64,000 bases of DNA, taken from the NCBI RefSeq assembly GCF_041021955.1, contig NZ_CP158375.1:186001-250000 (forward strand), in the 5' to 3' direction. Shown piece by piece: positions 16,696-26,553 of this stretch. This DNA comes from Caulobacter sp. 73W. Lineage in GTDB: Bacteria; Pseudomonadota; Alphaproteobacteria; Caulobacterales; Caulobacteraceae. The position numbers and the translations under genes are program-made. The notes beneath the pieces were generated by a model. The model searched no databases and was not told the DNA's origin. It saw only the letters and a program-made list of their open reading frames with translations. The first letter of the stretch is position 1; the number at the start of each line of letters is the position of its first letter.

Positions 16696-17673
16696 TCAGC
16701 CCCACAGCCCCGGAGCTGGAGGATGGATGATCGAACCCTCGAACCTCAGGCCCGGCTCTCGATCCCGCGCCAGCAGCAGCGGTCCGTCCAGGTCCACGAC
16801 CGTCGCGCCCTGAGCGATAAGCATGGCGGGCGCCATGGCCAAGGATGTGGCGACCATGCAGCCGGCCATCACCTGCAAGCCCAGCGCATGGGCCTCATCC
16901 ATCAGCTCCAGGGCCTCGGTCAGCCCGCCGGTTTTGTCGAGCTTGATGTTCACCGAGCCATAGCGGCGGGCGCATTGCGCCAGTTCGGCGCGGGTATGCA
17001 GGCTCTCGTCGGCGCACAGCAGCACCGGGCAATCGTACCCCTCCAGCGCCCCGTCCTCGCCGGCCTTCATCGGCTGCTCGATCAGGCGTACGCCCAACTT
17101 GGCGAGCTCCGGCGCCAGACGCTTCAGGTCGTCGAACGACAGGCCCTCGTTGGCGTCCACAACCAGCTTGGCGTCAGGGGCGGCGCCCCGCACCGCCTCG
17201 ACCCTGGCCAGATCATCAGGCCCGCCGATCTTGAGCTTCAGCCACGGGCGATGCGCCGCCTTCGCCGCGGCGTCCGCCATGGCTTCCGGCGTTCCCAGGC
17301 TGATGGTGTAGCAGGTCTCCACCGATCCCGGCTCCGCGCGCCCGGCCAGAGCCCAGGCGGGACGCCCGGTCTGCTTGGCTTCCATGTCCCACAGGGCGCA
17401 GTCGATGGCGTTGCGCGCCGCGCCGGCATGCAGCAGGGGCTGCAGGCCCGTGCGTTCCAGGCCTTGCTCGATCGCCGCGCGCAGGCCTTCGACCTCAGCC
17501 AGAACGCCCTCGACCGTCTCGCCATAGCGGGCGTAGGGGGTGGACTCCCCTCGCCCGATCACGCCGCCGTCCTCGATCTCGACCACGACCACATGCGCCT
17601 CGGTCTTGGAGCCACGCGCAATGGTGAAGGCGCCGGCGATGGGCCAGCGCTCGTCGCGGACGGTGAGGCGCAT
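16696..17673 (-). CDS. L-Ala-D/L-Glu (dipeptide) epimerase, enolase superfamily
   Basis: The 325-residue enzyme probably epimerises L-Ala-D-Glu released from murein peptides so that it can be degraded or reused. The family residues are visible: WLKLKIGG with the K-x-K acid/base lysine, VDANEGLSFDD and IEQPM as the first two metal ligands, CADESLHT as the third, and NIKLDKTGGL with the opposite catalytic Lys. The DLDGPLLL stretch near the C-terminus includes the D-x-D that binds the dipeptide amino group. Its ATG overlaps the tipN stop (TGATG). Epimerases for other dipeptides exist, so the exact substrate is inferred. Confidence 0.85.
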   Translation of the reverse strand: MRLTVRDERWPIAGAFTIARGSKTEAHVVVVEIEDGGVIGRGESTPYARYGETVEGVLAEVEGLRAAIEQGLERTGLQPLLHAGAARNAIDCALWDMEAKQTGRPAWALAGRAEPGSVETCYTISLGTPEAMADAAAKAAHRPWLKLKIGGPDDLARVEAVRGAAPDAKLVVDANEGLSFDDLKRLAPELAKLGVRLIEQPMKAGEDGALEGYDCPVLLCADESLHTRAELAQCARRYGSVNIKLDKTGGLTEALELMDEAHALGLQVMAGCMVATSLAMAPAMLIAQGATVVDLDGPLLLARDREPGLRFEGSIIHPPAPGLWG

Positions 17674-20144
17674 CAGGCCAGGTCGCCGGCCGCCGCTTCC
17701 AGCAGCAGGTAGGCGCGACCGACCTCCGAGCCGACCAGCGTACCGACCAGGAAGCCGCCCCGGTCCTGCTCCACCGCCTCGTCGATCATCGCCGCCTGAC
17801 GGCGCAGGAAACGATCCACCTGGGTGCGCAGGGCGGTGTCGGAAAACAGGCGGCGCACCAGGCGACGGGTCGCGGCGGGCGCCAGCTTCTTCACCATTTC
17901 CCGCGCGGCGGCGCGGTCGCCGGTCTTCAGCACCTCGGCGATATCGTCCAGGCGCGACTGCGGCAGCAACGCGGTCGGGTCGATGCCCATGCCCGTGATC
18001 TCGACATGCAGCTTCTCGCCAAGGCGCTGATCATCGGCCGAGCCGTCGTCAATGGTCGACAGCAGTTCCTTCCACGACCAGTCTCCACGATCAGCGGGCG
18101 GCTCGGGCGTCACTTCCTCGGTCGGACCGCCGGCGGAGCCGAACACGGAGCGGAACTCCTCGTCGGTGGCCGTGGGCGTCAGGCGCAGGCGCGGACGCAA
18201 GCTGCCCGCGTCGGACGGCGCGGCTTCAGGAGCGGCGGCGCGCGCCTTGGGCGCGGGCGGCGCGGCGACCGGCGTCGGAGCCGGCCCCGCCTGGCGTGGG
18301 ACGGCCGACGGCGTGGTGGCGACGCGGCTCGCGGCCTCGTTGAGGATATCGTAGTTGCGGCGGACGCGGGCCTGGAAGGCCGCGTCAATAGCCTGGGTCT
18401 CCTCCGCTGCCTGACGGGCGGCGCTGAGCAGCTCGCCCACGCCGCGCTCCACGGCCAGCTTGACCGCCTCGGCCTGTTGCAGGGCGTCGTCGGGCAGACC
18501 GCGAACGCGGGCTGCGACTTCGGCCATCAGTGCTTCCAGCTCGCCCAGGGTGTGGCGGGCGCGGCCGACGCCGTCCTCCAGCTTCTGTGCCGTGCGGGCG
18601 CCGGCCTGCTCGACCATCATGGCCGACTGTTCGATCAGTTCGCGGGCGTCGTTCAGGCGCGCCTCGAAGATGGCGTCAGCTTTCTGGCCGGCGGCGAAGG
18701 CAGCCTCGTTGAGCTGATCCACCCGCGCCATGGCGGCGTCGGCGTGCTGGTCGGCGGCCTTGCGCGCCTGCTCGGCCGCGGACGACAGGCCTTCGAAGGC
18801 GCCCGACAGCTGCTGCTCCAGCCGCGCGCGCTCGGCGGCGGCGGCTTCGGCCACGGCGCCCAGCGAACGGCCAGCCTCGATGCCCAGGGCTTCGCGCTCC
18901 TCCTTGGCGGAGTCGGCGATCTGGCGGAACTGTTCGGTGGTGCTGGCGATCAGGCCAGACAACGTCTCGGCCGCGCGGCTGGAGATCTCGTTCAGCTCGC
19001 CCGCGCTCTGACGAGTGTGGCCGACGAACTCCGAAAGCTGCGCCGTCCGGGTTTCCGTCTCGGCGGCGAAGTCTTCCTGGTCGGCGCGCAGACCTTGAGC
19101 AGCGTCCACCAGCGCCGTGCGCTGGTTGGTCAGGGCCAGCTCGACGGCGCGCAGCTGCTCTCCAACACCCACGCCGGCGGTCTCCAGGCGGGCGATCTGG
19201 CGGGACAGGTCGTCGGCGGTGGTGCGGGCGGCGGTGTTCGCCTCGCCAGCGGCGGCAGCCATGTCGGCGGCGCGGGCGGCCAGGGCGGCCTCGGCCTCGC
19301 GAAGCTGCGCCTCGGCCAGGTCGGAGGCCTCGGCCACCATGCGGGCCTGACGGGCGATCGCGTCGGTGACGGAAGACGCCTGGCCGTCCAGGGTCTGCGA
19401 CAGCGTCGTCATCGACTCCCGCTCACGTCCCAGGTTCTCGGCCAGATGGCTGGCGGTGCGGGCCGACGTCGCGGCGGCTTCGGCCAAACGCTCGGTCTCC
19501 ACGGCCAGCGCCTCGCGCAGGGCCAGCATGCGCTCCCGCGCCTCGGCGGCGGCGGCGTTGGCGTGTTCGATCTGCAGGCGCACGGCGGCGACCACGTCGC
19601 TGGCGCCGCTGGCGGCCAGGGCGGCCGGGCTCAGCAGCTGGTCCGCCATCAGGCGCGCGCGCCGGGCCTCGGAGGCCAGGCGCATGCCCTGGCGCAGCAG
19701 ATAGGCGCCCAACAGCACGAAGGCCGCCGAGCCGACGCCCAAGAGAAGAAGCAGGCCCAGGGTGAAGCCATCGAAAGCGAACGGGCCGGAGCTTTGACGC
19801 CAGCCCAGGGTGAAAGCGATGGGCGTCACGCTCCAGATCGCCGCCACGGCCCAGGCCGCGAACCAGAACAGGCCGCCGCCGGAGGTCGGCTCGGGGCGAA
19901 CGTCCAGGCGTACGGACGACGCCGAGGTCGCCGGCGGCGGAGGCGGCGCGGAAGCGGTCGGCTGGGTCTCGGCGTGAGGCTGCACGACAGGCGTCTCGGC
20001 GGTCGGCGCTTCCACGATCGCCATGTCAGGGTCGGGCGCGGTCTCGGGCGCAGGCTCCGCCGTCGCCGCGGCGGGCGTTTCAGCCGCCAGCGGTTCAGTG
20101 GGGAGAACGGAAAAATCGAGCGGTTGGCGCTTACGAGCCTTCAT
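17673..20144 (-). CDS. tipN: TipN-like polar landmark protein
   Basis: This 823-residue membrane protein has the TipN architecture. The Ala/Pro-rich N-terminus is about residues 1-88. Two membrane segments follow near 91-113 and 126-150. A very long Ala/Glu/Gln coiled coil spans about 155-630, then a Pro-rich linker, and a C-terminal helical domain from about 680 with LRPRLRLTPTATDEEFRSVF, which is probably a binding region. In Caulobacter TipN marks the new pole, orients flagellum placement and helps ParA-driven chromosome segregation. The coiled coil is of low complexity, so the call rests on architecture, C-terminal features and the adjacent cysD-cysN locus as I recall it from C. crescentus. 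A GANTC site lies at 20155-20159, 11 bp before the start. Confidence 0.75.
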   Translation of the reverse strand: MKARKRQPLDFSVLPTEPLAAETPAAATAEPAPETAPDPDMAIVEAPTAETPVVQPHAETQPTASAPPPPPATSASSVRLDVRPEPTSGGGLFWFAAWAVAAIWSVTPIAFTLGWRQSSGPFAFDGFTLGLLLLLGVGSAAFVLLGAYLLRQGMRLASEARRARLMADQLLSPAALAASGASDVVAAVRLQIEHANAAAAEARERMLALREALAVETERLAEAAATSARTASHLAENLGRERESMTTLSQTLDGQASSVTDAIARQARMVAEASDLAEAQLREAEAALAARAADMAAAAGEANTAARTTADDLSRQIARLETAGVGVGEQLRAVELALTNQRTALVDAAQGLRADQEDFAAETETRTAQLSEFVGHTRQSAGELNEISSRAAETLSGLIASTTEQFRQIADSAKEEREALGIEAGRSLGAVAEAAAAERARLEQQLSGAFEGLSSAAEQARKAADQHADAAMARVDQLNEAAFAAGQKADAIFEARLNDARELIEQSAMMVEQAGARTAQKLEDGVGRARHTLGELEALMAEVAARVRGLPDDALQQAEAVKLAVERGVGELLSAARQAAEETQAIDAAFQARVRRNYDILNEAASRVATTPSAVPRQAGPAPTPVAAPPAPKARAAAPEAAPSDAGSLRPRLRLTPTATDEEFRSVFGSAGGPTEEVTPEPPADRGDWSWKELLSTIDDGSADDQRLGEKLHVEITGMGIDPTALLPQSRLDDIAEVLKTGDRAAAREMVKKLAPAATRRLVRRLFSDTALRTQVDRFLRRQAAMIDEAVEQDRGGFLVGTLVGSEVGRAYLLLEAAAGDLA

Positions 20145-20314
20145 GCGGCTGCCGGAATCCTGCGACGATGCGAACTCGGGACCGTACGTCTATCACACGC
20201 GACGGCCCCACTTCGCGCGCATGGCGAGCCTACCGGCGAAAACCTCGCCAGCAAAGACACTTCGCACAGTCTGTGAAGGTTATCCCCGACCGAAATGACG
20301 GTCGAACAGCCTGG

Positions 20315-20533
20315 TCAGGCCGGGGTGCGGCGGGCCTTGAGGGCGTCCGGAGTTTGGCTGGCGCTGACCGAAACACGCTGAGCTTGCGGCGTACGGGCCA
20401 CCGGGCGGCCGGCCTCGCTCTTGCGCAGGTGATCGCTGTCAGAGTGCGTTTGCAGGTTCACGCCGAACGACGCGAAAGCGGCGCAGGCGGCGGAAACCAC
20501 CAAAGCTGCCAGAATTTCCACGATCGCGGCCAC
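20315..20533 (-). CDS. small hypothetical protein with N-terminal membrane segment, 72 residues
   Basis: The first 25 residues (AAIVEILAALVVSAACAAFA) form a membrane helix or uncleaved signal. The remainder is polar and basic and ends in KARRTPA. The start is GTG at 20533 with GGGG about 10 bp before it. It sits 170 bp upstream of tipN on the same strand and divergent from cysD. I do not recognise a family; the hydrophobic N-terminus supports it as a real membrane or exported protein. Confidence 0.5.
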   Translation of the reverse strand: MAAIVEILAALVVSAACAAFASFGVNLQTHSDSDHLRKSEAGRPVARTPQAQRVSVSASQTPDALKARRTPA

Positions 20534-20766
20534 GGCCAGAATCCCCAGTTCGACAACCCGGGTTATGTTGCAAGCGGAACCTTAAGGCAATGTGTCCGAA
20601 CATGAACTTTCAGTCATGCAGACCCGCCATCAGCCCTGAAAGCGCCGATAGAAATCATGACCCCCACCCCGGCCGGTTCGACTTGCTCCCACGAGCGTCG
20701 TTCTCTAGCTGGAAAGACAGGGCCTAACCGCCGCCGCGCTCGCGGCCGGCGGCGTGAAATGCGTTG

Positions 20767-21741
20767 ATGGAACCCGCTGTGGCCCTGTCCGAGATTGATA
20801 CCGCGACCGTTCGCTCATCCGCCGTCCCGGCGGCCGATCCGGCGCGCCTGACTCACCTGCAGCGGCTGGAGGCCGAGAGCATCCACATCATGCGCGAGGT
20901 GGCGGCCGAGGCCGAGCGCCCCGTGATGCTCTACTCGGTGGGCAAGGACAGCGCGGTGATGCTCCATCTGGCGATGAAGGCTTTCTACCCCTCGCCTCCG
21001 CCCTTCCCGCTGCTGCACGTGGACACGACCTGGAAGTTCCGGGAGATGATCAGCTTCCGCGACCGCATGGCCCGCGACCTGAACCTCCGCCTGCTGGTCC
21101 ACACCAACCCCGACGGCTTGTCCCAAGGCATCGGCCCGTTCAGCCATGGCTCGGCCGTCCATACCGACGTGATGAAGACCGCCGCCCTCAAGCAGGCGCT
21201 GGACCTCTACGGCTTCGACGCTGCCTTCGGCGGCGCCCGCCGCGACGAGGAGAAGAGCCGCGCCAAGGAGCGGGTGTTCTCGTTCCGCTCGGCCGAACAT
21301 CGCTGGGACCCCAAGAACCAGCGGCCGGAGCTGTGGAGCCTTTACAACGCCCGCAAGCATCGCGGCGAAAGCATCCGGGCCTTCCCGCTGTCCAACTGGA
21401 CCGAACTGGACATCTGGCAATACATCCACCTGGAAAACATCCCGATCCCGCAGCTCTACTTCGCCGCCGAACGGCCCGTGGTGGAGCGTGACGGCACGCT
21501 GATCATGGTCGATGACGACCGCATGCCGCTGAAGCCGGGAGAGACGCCGCAGATGCGCAGCGTCCGCTTCCGCACCCTCGGCTGCTACCCGCTGACGGGT
21601 GCGGTCGAAAGCACGGCCTCGACCCTGCCCGAGATCATCCAGGAGATGCTGCTCACCACGACCTCCGAGCGCCAGGGGCGGGTCATCGACCACGACCAGG
21701 CCGCGTCCATGGAGAAGAAAAAGCAGGAGGGCTACTTCTGA
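20767..21741 (+). CDS. cysD: sulfate adenylyltransferase subunit 2
   Basis: This is the catalytic subunit that adenylates sulfate to APS for sulfate assimilation, together with the GTPase CysN. The 324-residue PAPS-reductase-like protein shows the PP-loop [20 protein letters not shown], a HVDTTWKF block, and [19 protein letters not shown]. The C-terminal region [19 protein letters not shown] is diagnostic of CysD. ATG at 20767 is preferred over the TTG three bases earlier. The start overlaps the stop of a 36-codon upstream ORF (TGATG), and its own stop overlaps the cysNC start in the same way, so translation is probably coupled. Confidence 0.95.
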   Translation: MEPAVALSEIDTATVRSSAVPAADPARLTHLQRLEAESIHIMREVAAEAERPVMLYSVGKDSAVMLHLAMKAFYPSPPPFPLLHVDTTWKFREMISFRDRMARDLNLRLLVHTNPDGLSQGIGPFSHGSAVHTDVMKTAALKQALDLYGFDAAFGGARRDEEKSRAKERVFSFRSAEHRWDPKNQRPELWSLYNARKHRGESIRAFPLSNWTELDIWQYIHLENIPIPQLYFAAERPVVERDGTLIMVDDDRMPLKPGETPQMRSVRFRTLGCYPLTGAVESTASTLPEIIQEMLLTTTSERQGRVIDHDQAASMEKKKQEGYF

Positions 21742-23648
21742 TGGCCCACCAAAGCGCCCTTATCGCCGAGGACATCGAGGCGTACCTGACCGCGCACCAG
21801 CACAAGTCCCTGCTGCGCTTCATCACCTGCGGCTCGGTGGACGACGGCAAGTCGACCCTGATCGGTCGCCTGCTCTACGATTCCAAGATGATCTTCGAGG
21901 ACCAGCTGTCGGCCCTCGAAAGCGACTCCAGGAAGGTCGGCACCCAGGGCGGCGAGATCGATTTCGCCCTGCTGGTCGACGGCCTCGCCGCTGAGCGTGA
22001 GCAAGGCATCACGATCGACGTGGCCTATCGGTTCTTCTCGACCGAGACTCGCAAGTTCATCGTCGCCGACACCCCGGGGCACGAGCAGTACACCCGCAAC
22101 ATGGTCACCGGCGCCTCGACCGCCGACGCGGCCGTGATCCTGATCGACGCGCGCAAGGGCGTTCTGACCCAGACCCGTCGCCACAGCTATCTGGTCAAGC
22201 TGCTGGGCATCCGTCACGTCGTCTTGGCGGTGAACAAGATGGATCTGGTCGGTTGGGACCAGGGCGTCTTCGACGCCATTGTCGCCGACTACACCGCCTT
22301 CGCGCGCCAGGTCGGGCTCGACGCCTTCACGGCCATCCCGATTTCAGGGCTGAAGGGTGATAACATCACCGCGCAAAGCGCTGATGCAGCGTGGTATTCC
22401 GGCCCGCACCTGATGCAGTGGCTGGAGGCTGTCGAAGTCGAGGACGACCTTCGCGACCGCCAATTCCGCATGCCGGTCCAGTGGGTGAACCGCCCCAATC
22501 TCGACTTCCGCGGCTTCTCCGGCCAGATCGCCGCCGGCTCCGTCCGCCCTGGAGATCGGGTGAAGGTCCTGCCGTCCGGGCGCGAGACGACCGTGTCGCG
22601 GATCGTCACCCTGCCCGGCGATCTCGACGTCGCCGTCGCCGGACAGTCGGTGACGATCACCCTGGCTGATGAGGTCGATGTCTCGCGAGGCGATATCCTG
22701 GCCGCCGCGCAGGAACCGCTGCCCGTCGCCAACCAGTTCGAGGCGACCGTCGTCTGGATGGACGACGATCCGCTGCCGCCGGGCCGCCCCTACCTGCTGA
22801 AGATCGGCTCGCGCACGGTCACGGCCAGCGTCACCGAGATCAAGCACCGCGTGAACGTGAACACGCTTGAGGAAAACGCCGCCAAGCGTCTGGAATTGAA
22901 CGAGATCGGGGTCTGCAACCTTAACCTCGACCAGGCGATCCCGTTCGAGCCCTATAGCGAGAACCGCGACCTGGGCGGCTTCATCCTCGTCGACCGGCTG
23001 TCCAACCGCACCGTCGGCGCGGGTATGATCCGCTTCGCCCTCCGCCGCTCGGACAACATTCACTGGCAGCACACCGACGTCGATAAGGCAGCCCGCTCCG
23101 GCCTAAAAAGCCAGAAGGGCCGCGTCGTCTGGCTCACCGGCCTGTCCGGCGCGGGCAAGTCGACCATCGCCAACCTGGTCGAGAAGCGCCTGCACGTCCA
23201 CGGACGGCACACCTATCTGCTGGACGGCGACAATGTCCGCCACGGCCTCAACAAGGATCTCGGCTTCACCGAGGAAGACCGCGTCGAAAACATCCGCCGC
23301 ATCGCCGAGGTGGCCAAGCTGATGGTCGACGCCGGCCTGATCGTGGTCACCGCCTTCATCTCCCCCTTCCGGGCGGAGCGTCAGCTGGCCCGCGAGCTGC
23401 TGGCCGAGGACGAATTCGTCGAGGTCTTCGTCGACACGCCGCTCGACGTGGCCGAGGCCCGCGACGTCAAGGGACTCTACGCCAAGGCCCGCTCTGGCGT
23501 ACTGAAGAACTTCACCGGCATCGACAGCCCCTATGAGGCGCCGGAAAAGCCCGAGATCCGCATCGACACCACCTCGGTGTCTCCGGTCGAGGCGGCCGAG
23601 CGCATCGTCGAATGGCTGGAAGGCGAAGAGGCCGACTACACGATCTAG
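21741..23648 (+). CDS. cysNC: bifunctional sulfate adenylyltransferase subunit 1 / adenylylsulfate kinase
   Basis: This 635-residue fusion joins the GTPase that drives APS synthesis (CysN) to the kinase that makes PAPS (CysC). The N-terminal EF-Tu-like GTPase has [15 protein letters not shown] (G1), [17 protein letters not shown] (G3) and VNKMDLV (G4). Beta-barrel domains follow. The APS kinase starts near residue 455 with [17 protein letters not shown] (P-loop), [14 protein letters not shown] and [14 protein letters not shown]. It overlaps cysD by one base and is convergent with the MFS gene (4-bp overlap). The fused form is common in alphaproteobacteria. Confidence 0.95.
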   Translation: MAHQSALIAEDIEAYLTAHQHKSLLRFITCGSVDDGKSTLIGRLLYDSKMIFEDQLSALESDSRKVGTQGGEIDFALLVDGLAAEREQGITIDVAYRFFSTETRKFIVADTPGHEQYTRNMVTGASTADAAVILIDARKGVLTQTRRHSYLVKLLGIRHVVLAVNKMDLVGWDQGVFDAIVADYTAFARQVGLDAFTAIPISGLKGDNITAQSADAAWYSGPHLMQWLEAVEVEDDLRDRQFRMPVQWVNRPNLDFRGFSGQIAAGSVRPGDRVKVLPSGRETTVSRIVTLPGDLDVAVAGQSVTITLADEVDVSRGDILAAAQEPLPVANQFEATVVWMDDDPLPPGRPYLLKIGSRTVTASVTEIKHRVNVNTLEENAAKRLELNEIGVCNLNLDQAIPFEPYSENRDLGGFILVDRLSNRTVGAGMIRFALRRSDNIHWQHTDVDKAARSGLKSQKGRVVWLTGLSGAGKSTIANLVEKRLHVHGRHTYLLDGDNVRHGLNKDLGFTEEDRVENIRRIAEVAKLMVDAGLIVVTAFISPFRAERQLARELLAEDEFVEVFVDTPLDVAEARDVKGLYAKARSGVLKNFTGIDSPYEAPEKPEIRIDTTSVSPVEAAERIVEWLEGEEADYTI

Positions 23649-24796
23649 GCTCTGGAGCGCCGGATCAGCACCAGCGATCCGGCGACGCCCACGGCCGCCA
23701 GCAGCGCCATGGCCAGATAGCCGTACGGGCCATAGTGGTCGAAGATCGGGCCCGAGATGATCGTCGCCAGCCCGATCATCAGACCCGACGACAGCGCCGA
23801 ACTCAGCGTCTGCCCCGCCGATGCGCTCTGCGACGGCGACAGCCGCTCCACCAGGCTGAGCGAGGCCATGTAGGTGGCTGCGAAGGTCATGGCGTGCAGC
23901 GCCTGCAGCACGAACAGCGCGCCCACCGGCGGTGAGAAGGCGAATGCGCCCCAACGGATCACCGCCGCCACGCCGCCAATGACCAGCAGGCGCTCCGGCC
24001 CGGCCGCCCGTCGCCAGCGCTCGCCAAACCACATGAACACCACCTCGACCGCCACGCCCGTGCCCCACAGCAGGCCGATGACCGCTTCGGAAATCCCCTG
24101 CTTGCGCCAGAGCAGCACGGAGAACCCGTAGTAGAAGGCGTGCGCCGCCTGGATGCAGCCGACCGACAGCACCATCAGCATGAAAGTCCGGTCGCGCAGC
24201 AGGCTTCCCAGCCCACGCCAACGGTCGCGCCCGCCCGACCGCTCGCCACCCTCGTGCACCGGGTCCCTGGGGAGGACCATGACCACGGCCGCCGTCAGCG
24301 CCGCCGCCGCCATGGACCAGATCACCACGATGCTGGCCTCCAACTTGGTCAGCAGCAGACCCATGCTGACATTGGCGGCGATATAGGCGATTGAGCCGAT
24401 CCCGCGCGGTCGGCCGTAACTGAACCCGTCATTGCGCGCTCGCCGCATGGCCAGAACGTCGGTCAGGGGCGTGATCATCGGCAGCAGCGACGCCGCCACG
24501 AACCAGCACAGCATCCACGCGCCAAGCCCGTGCACCGAAAGCAGCGCGCCGTAGGACAGCGCCGATCCGGTCGCCAGGATGACGATCGGGGTGCGCCGGA
24601 GGGTGAACCCGTCCGCCCACACCGCCAGCACCGGCGAGGTCAGCACCCGGCCCAGCATCGGCGCCGACAGGATCAGCCCGATCTGCGCCCCGCTAAGGCC
24701 CTTGCCGCCCAGCCACACGCCGATGAACGGCAAGCTGACGCCAGTGCCCAGAAACAGGGCCGAATAGACCAGAGCAAGGCGAAGAGGGACCGACAT
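23645..24796 (-). CDS. MFS transporter, LacY/HcaT-like
   Basis: The 383-residue inner-membrane protein has twelve predicted helices in two halves split by the charged loop around [15 protein letters not shown]. The first half has the gate motif in [13 protein letters not shown], and [13 protein letters not shown] is the arginine-rich motif typical of the phenylpropionate/nucleoside-type MFS group (HcaT, NupG relatives). Nothing nearby names a substrate. It is convergent with cysNC, sharing 4 bp. Its ATG is at 24796, divergent from the DUF423 gene. Confidence 0.75.
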   Translation of the reverse strand: MSVPLRLALVYSALFLGTGVSLPFIGVWLGGKGLSGAQIGLILSAPMLGRVLTSPVLAVWADGFTLRRTPIVILATGSALSYGALLSVHGLGAWMLCWFVAASLLPMITPLTDVLAMRRARNDGFSYGRPRGIGSIAYIAANVSMGLLLTKLEASIVVIWSMAAAALTAAVVMVLPRDPVHEGGERSGGRDRWRGLGSLLRDRTFMLMVLSVGCIQAAHAFYYGFSVLLWRKQGISEAVIGLLWGTGVAVEVVFMWFGERWRRAAGPERLLVIGGVAAVIRWGAFAFSPPVGALFVLQALHAMTFAATYMASLSLVERLSPSQSASAGQTLSSALSSGLMIGLATIISGPIFDHYGPYGYLAMALLAAVGVAGSLVLIRRSRA

Positions 24797-24863
24797 GCCG
24801 GGCCTTTAGCAGAGTCCCGCGAACTGGTTTAGACACGAGGTGGAGCAAACGGAGCCGCAGCCC

Positions 24864-25241
24864 ATGTCTCTCTGGAACCGCCGCACCTGGCTTTGCCTGG
24901 CCGCCTTCAACGGCCTGTTGGCGGTCGGCTTCGGCGCCTTCGCCGCCCATGGGGTCCAGGACCCCAAGCCCGCCGAATGGCTGCGCACCGGCTCCACCTA
25001 CGCCTTCATCCACAGCTTCGCGATCTTCGCCGCCGCCCTGGTCGCCAATCTGGGCGCGCATCGCGCGCGATGGGCGCCGGGCTTCTTCCTGGGCGGCGCC
25101 CTGCTCTTTTCAGGCTCGCTCTATGCCATGGCCCTGGGCGCGCCGCGCTGGCTGGGCGCGATGACGCCGATCGGCGGCGTGTCCTTCATGATCGGCTGGG
25201 CGATCCTGGCCTGGGCGGCCGTCTCGCTTCAGGCCGACTGA
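24864..25241 (+). CDS. DUF423 family membrane protein
   Basis: The protein has 125 residues with four predicted membrane helices. The family hallmark near the N-terminus, GFGAFAAHG, is present, together with the later HSFAIFAAALVA and FSGSLYAMALGAP and a C-terminal TPIGGVSFMIGWAILA. The ATG at 24864 is preceded by GGAG at a good distance; a GTG eight codons upstream is also in frame but less likely. The function of this widespread family is unknown to me. It is convergent with the drug-efflux gene, overlapping by 13 bp. Confidence 0.8.
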   Translation: MSLWNRRTWLCLAAFNGLLAVGFGAFAAHGVQDPKPAEWLRTGSTYAFIHSFAIFAAALVANLGAHRARWAPGFFLGGALLFSGSLYAMALGAPRWLGAMTPIGGVSFMIGWAILAWAAVSLQAD

Positions 25242-26446
25242 GGCCTGCGGAAAGCCAGAAGGTAGAGCGCGGCCATCGAGCCGACCAGGCACAGCAGCAT
25301 CACGCCCGCCATCGGCCGCGCCGTGCCATCGTGCAGCGCTCCGCCGGCCCAGGCCGCCAGCGCCCCGGATCCGAACGACGCCCCGCCCATCAGGGCAGAG
25401 ACCGATCCCGCCCGGCGCGGATCGACGCTCAGCGCCCCCGCCATGGTGTTGCCGCCCATCAGGCCATAGGAGGCCAGGGCCGCGAACAGCGTCGCCATAA
25501 CCGTCCACATCCCGCCAATGCCCGTCCAGGCGAAGAAGGTCAGCATCACGGCCGAGATCACCGCCGCGATCGAAGCCCGCGCCAGGACTGTGTCGGGCGC
25601 CAGCCGCTTCAGCAGGAAGCGGTTGACCTGACTGGCGCCGATGACGCCGATCGCGTTCGCCCCGAACACCCAGCCGAACGCCTGGGGCGAGAAGCCGTAG
25701 GTGCCGATCACCAGCTGCGGCGAGGCGGAGATGTAGGTGAACAGCACCGCGCCGTTCATCGCGCCGGCCAGCGCATAGCCCACAAGGCGTGGATTGCGCA
25801 GCAGGGCCTGGAAGGCGCGAACCGGGTTCTCCGCGCGGGCCTGGGCGGCGGTCTCCTCGGATCGGGACTCCTCCAGGCGCAGGATGACGCCAAGGCCGCA
25901 CAGCAGCCCGAACGTCGCCTGCGCCCAGAAGATCGAGCGCCAGCTCGCGACGCTCAGCATCCACCCCCCTAGCAGCGGCGCCAGGATCGGCGCCAGGCCC
26001 ATGATCAGGGTCAGCAGAGACAGCACCCGCGCGGTGTCCACATGGCTGAACCGGTCACGCACCGACGCCCGCGCCACCACGCCGCCGGCGCAGGCGCCCA
26101 GCGCCTGCAGCAGGCGCGCCAGGATCAGATGGTCGATGCTGTCTGCCACGGCGCAGGCCGCGGATGCGGCGATATAGATCCCGATCCCGATCAACAGGGC
26201 GATGCGACGCCCGAAACGGTCGGATGCCGGCCCATAGAAAAACTGCCCCACGGCCATACCGGCGAAGAAGGTCGCCAAGGTCAGCTGCGCCTGCTCCGGC
26301 GCGGCGTTCAGGTCCCTGGTCAGCTGCGGCAGCGCCGGCAGGTACATGTCGATGGACATGGGACCGAAAGCGGTCAGGGAGCCGAGAAGCACGACAAGCC
26401 CCCACGCTACGCGGGCCGGCGGTTCTTTTGGTGAGGTGGTGGTCAC
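25229..26446 (-). CDS. Bcr/CflA-family drug-resistance MFS transporter
   Basis: The protein has 405 residues and twelve predicted membrane helices. The drug:proton antiporter A motif is GQFFYGPASDRFGRRIALL, the N-terminal segment SIDMYLPALPQLTRDLNA is the Bcr/CflA signature, and ILARLLQALGACAGGVVARASVRD is motif B/C. Members export bicyclomycin, chloramphenicol, cysteine or sulfonamides. The start is GTG at 26446 preceded by AAGGACA. It is divergent from the epoxide hydrolase gene with about 100 bp between them. The substrate cannot be predicted. Confidence 0.85.
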   Translation of the reverse strand: MTTTSPKEPPARVAWGLVVLLGSLTAFGPMSIDMYLPALPQLTRDLNAAPEQAQLTLATFFAGMAVGQFFYGPASDRFGRRIALLIGIGIYIAASAACAVADSIDHLILARLLQALGACAGGVVARASVRDRFSHVDTARVLSLLTLIMGLAPILAPLLGGWMLSVASWRSIFWAQATFGLLCGLGVILRLEESRSEETAAQARAENPVRAFQALLRNPRLVGYALAGAMNGAVLFTYISASPQLVIGTYGFSPQAFGWVFGANAIGVIGASQVNRFLLKRLAPDTVLARASIAAVISAVMLTFFAWTGIGGMWTVMATLFAALASYGLMGGNTMAGALSVDPRRAGSVSALMGGASFGSGALAAWAGGALHDGTARPMAGVMLLCLVGSMAALYLLAFRRPQSA

Positions 26447-26553
26447 GCCCTGTCCTTACGCCGCCGCGCCACGCGATGAAAGCGGCCCGGCTTGCGGAAC
26501 GTCCCCGGAAGGGTCACCGTGGCCCCAACGACAAACAAATGTTTGGAAACGCC

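Noticed and set aside
18006..20276. 756-residue open frame on the plus strand, Gly/Arg-rich
   Set aside because: It is the antisense of the tipN coiled coil. The composition (runs of Gly, Arg, Leu, Ala) is what the Ala/Glu-rich gene yields in reverse, and no motif or ribosome binding site supports it.
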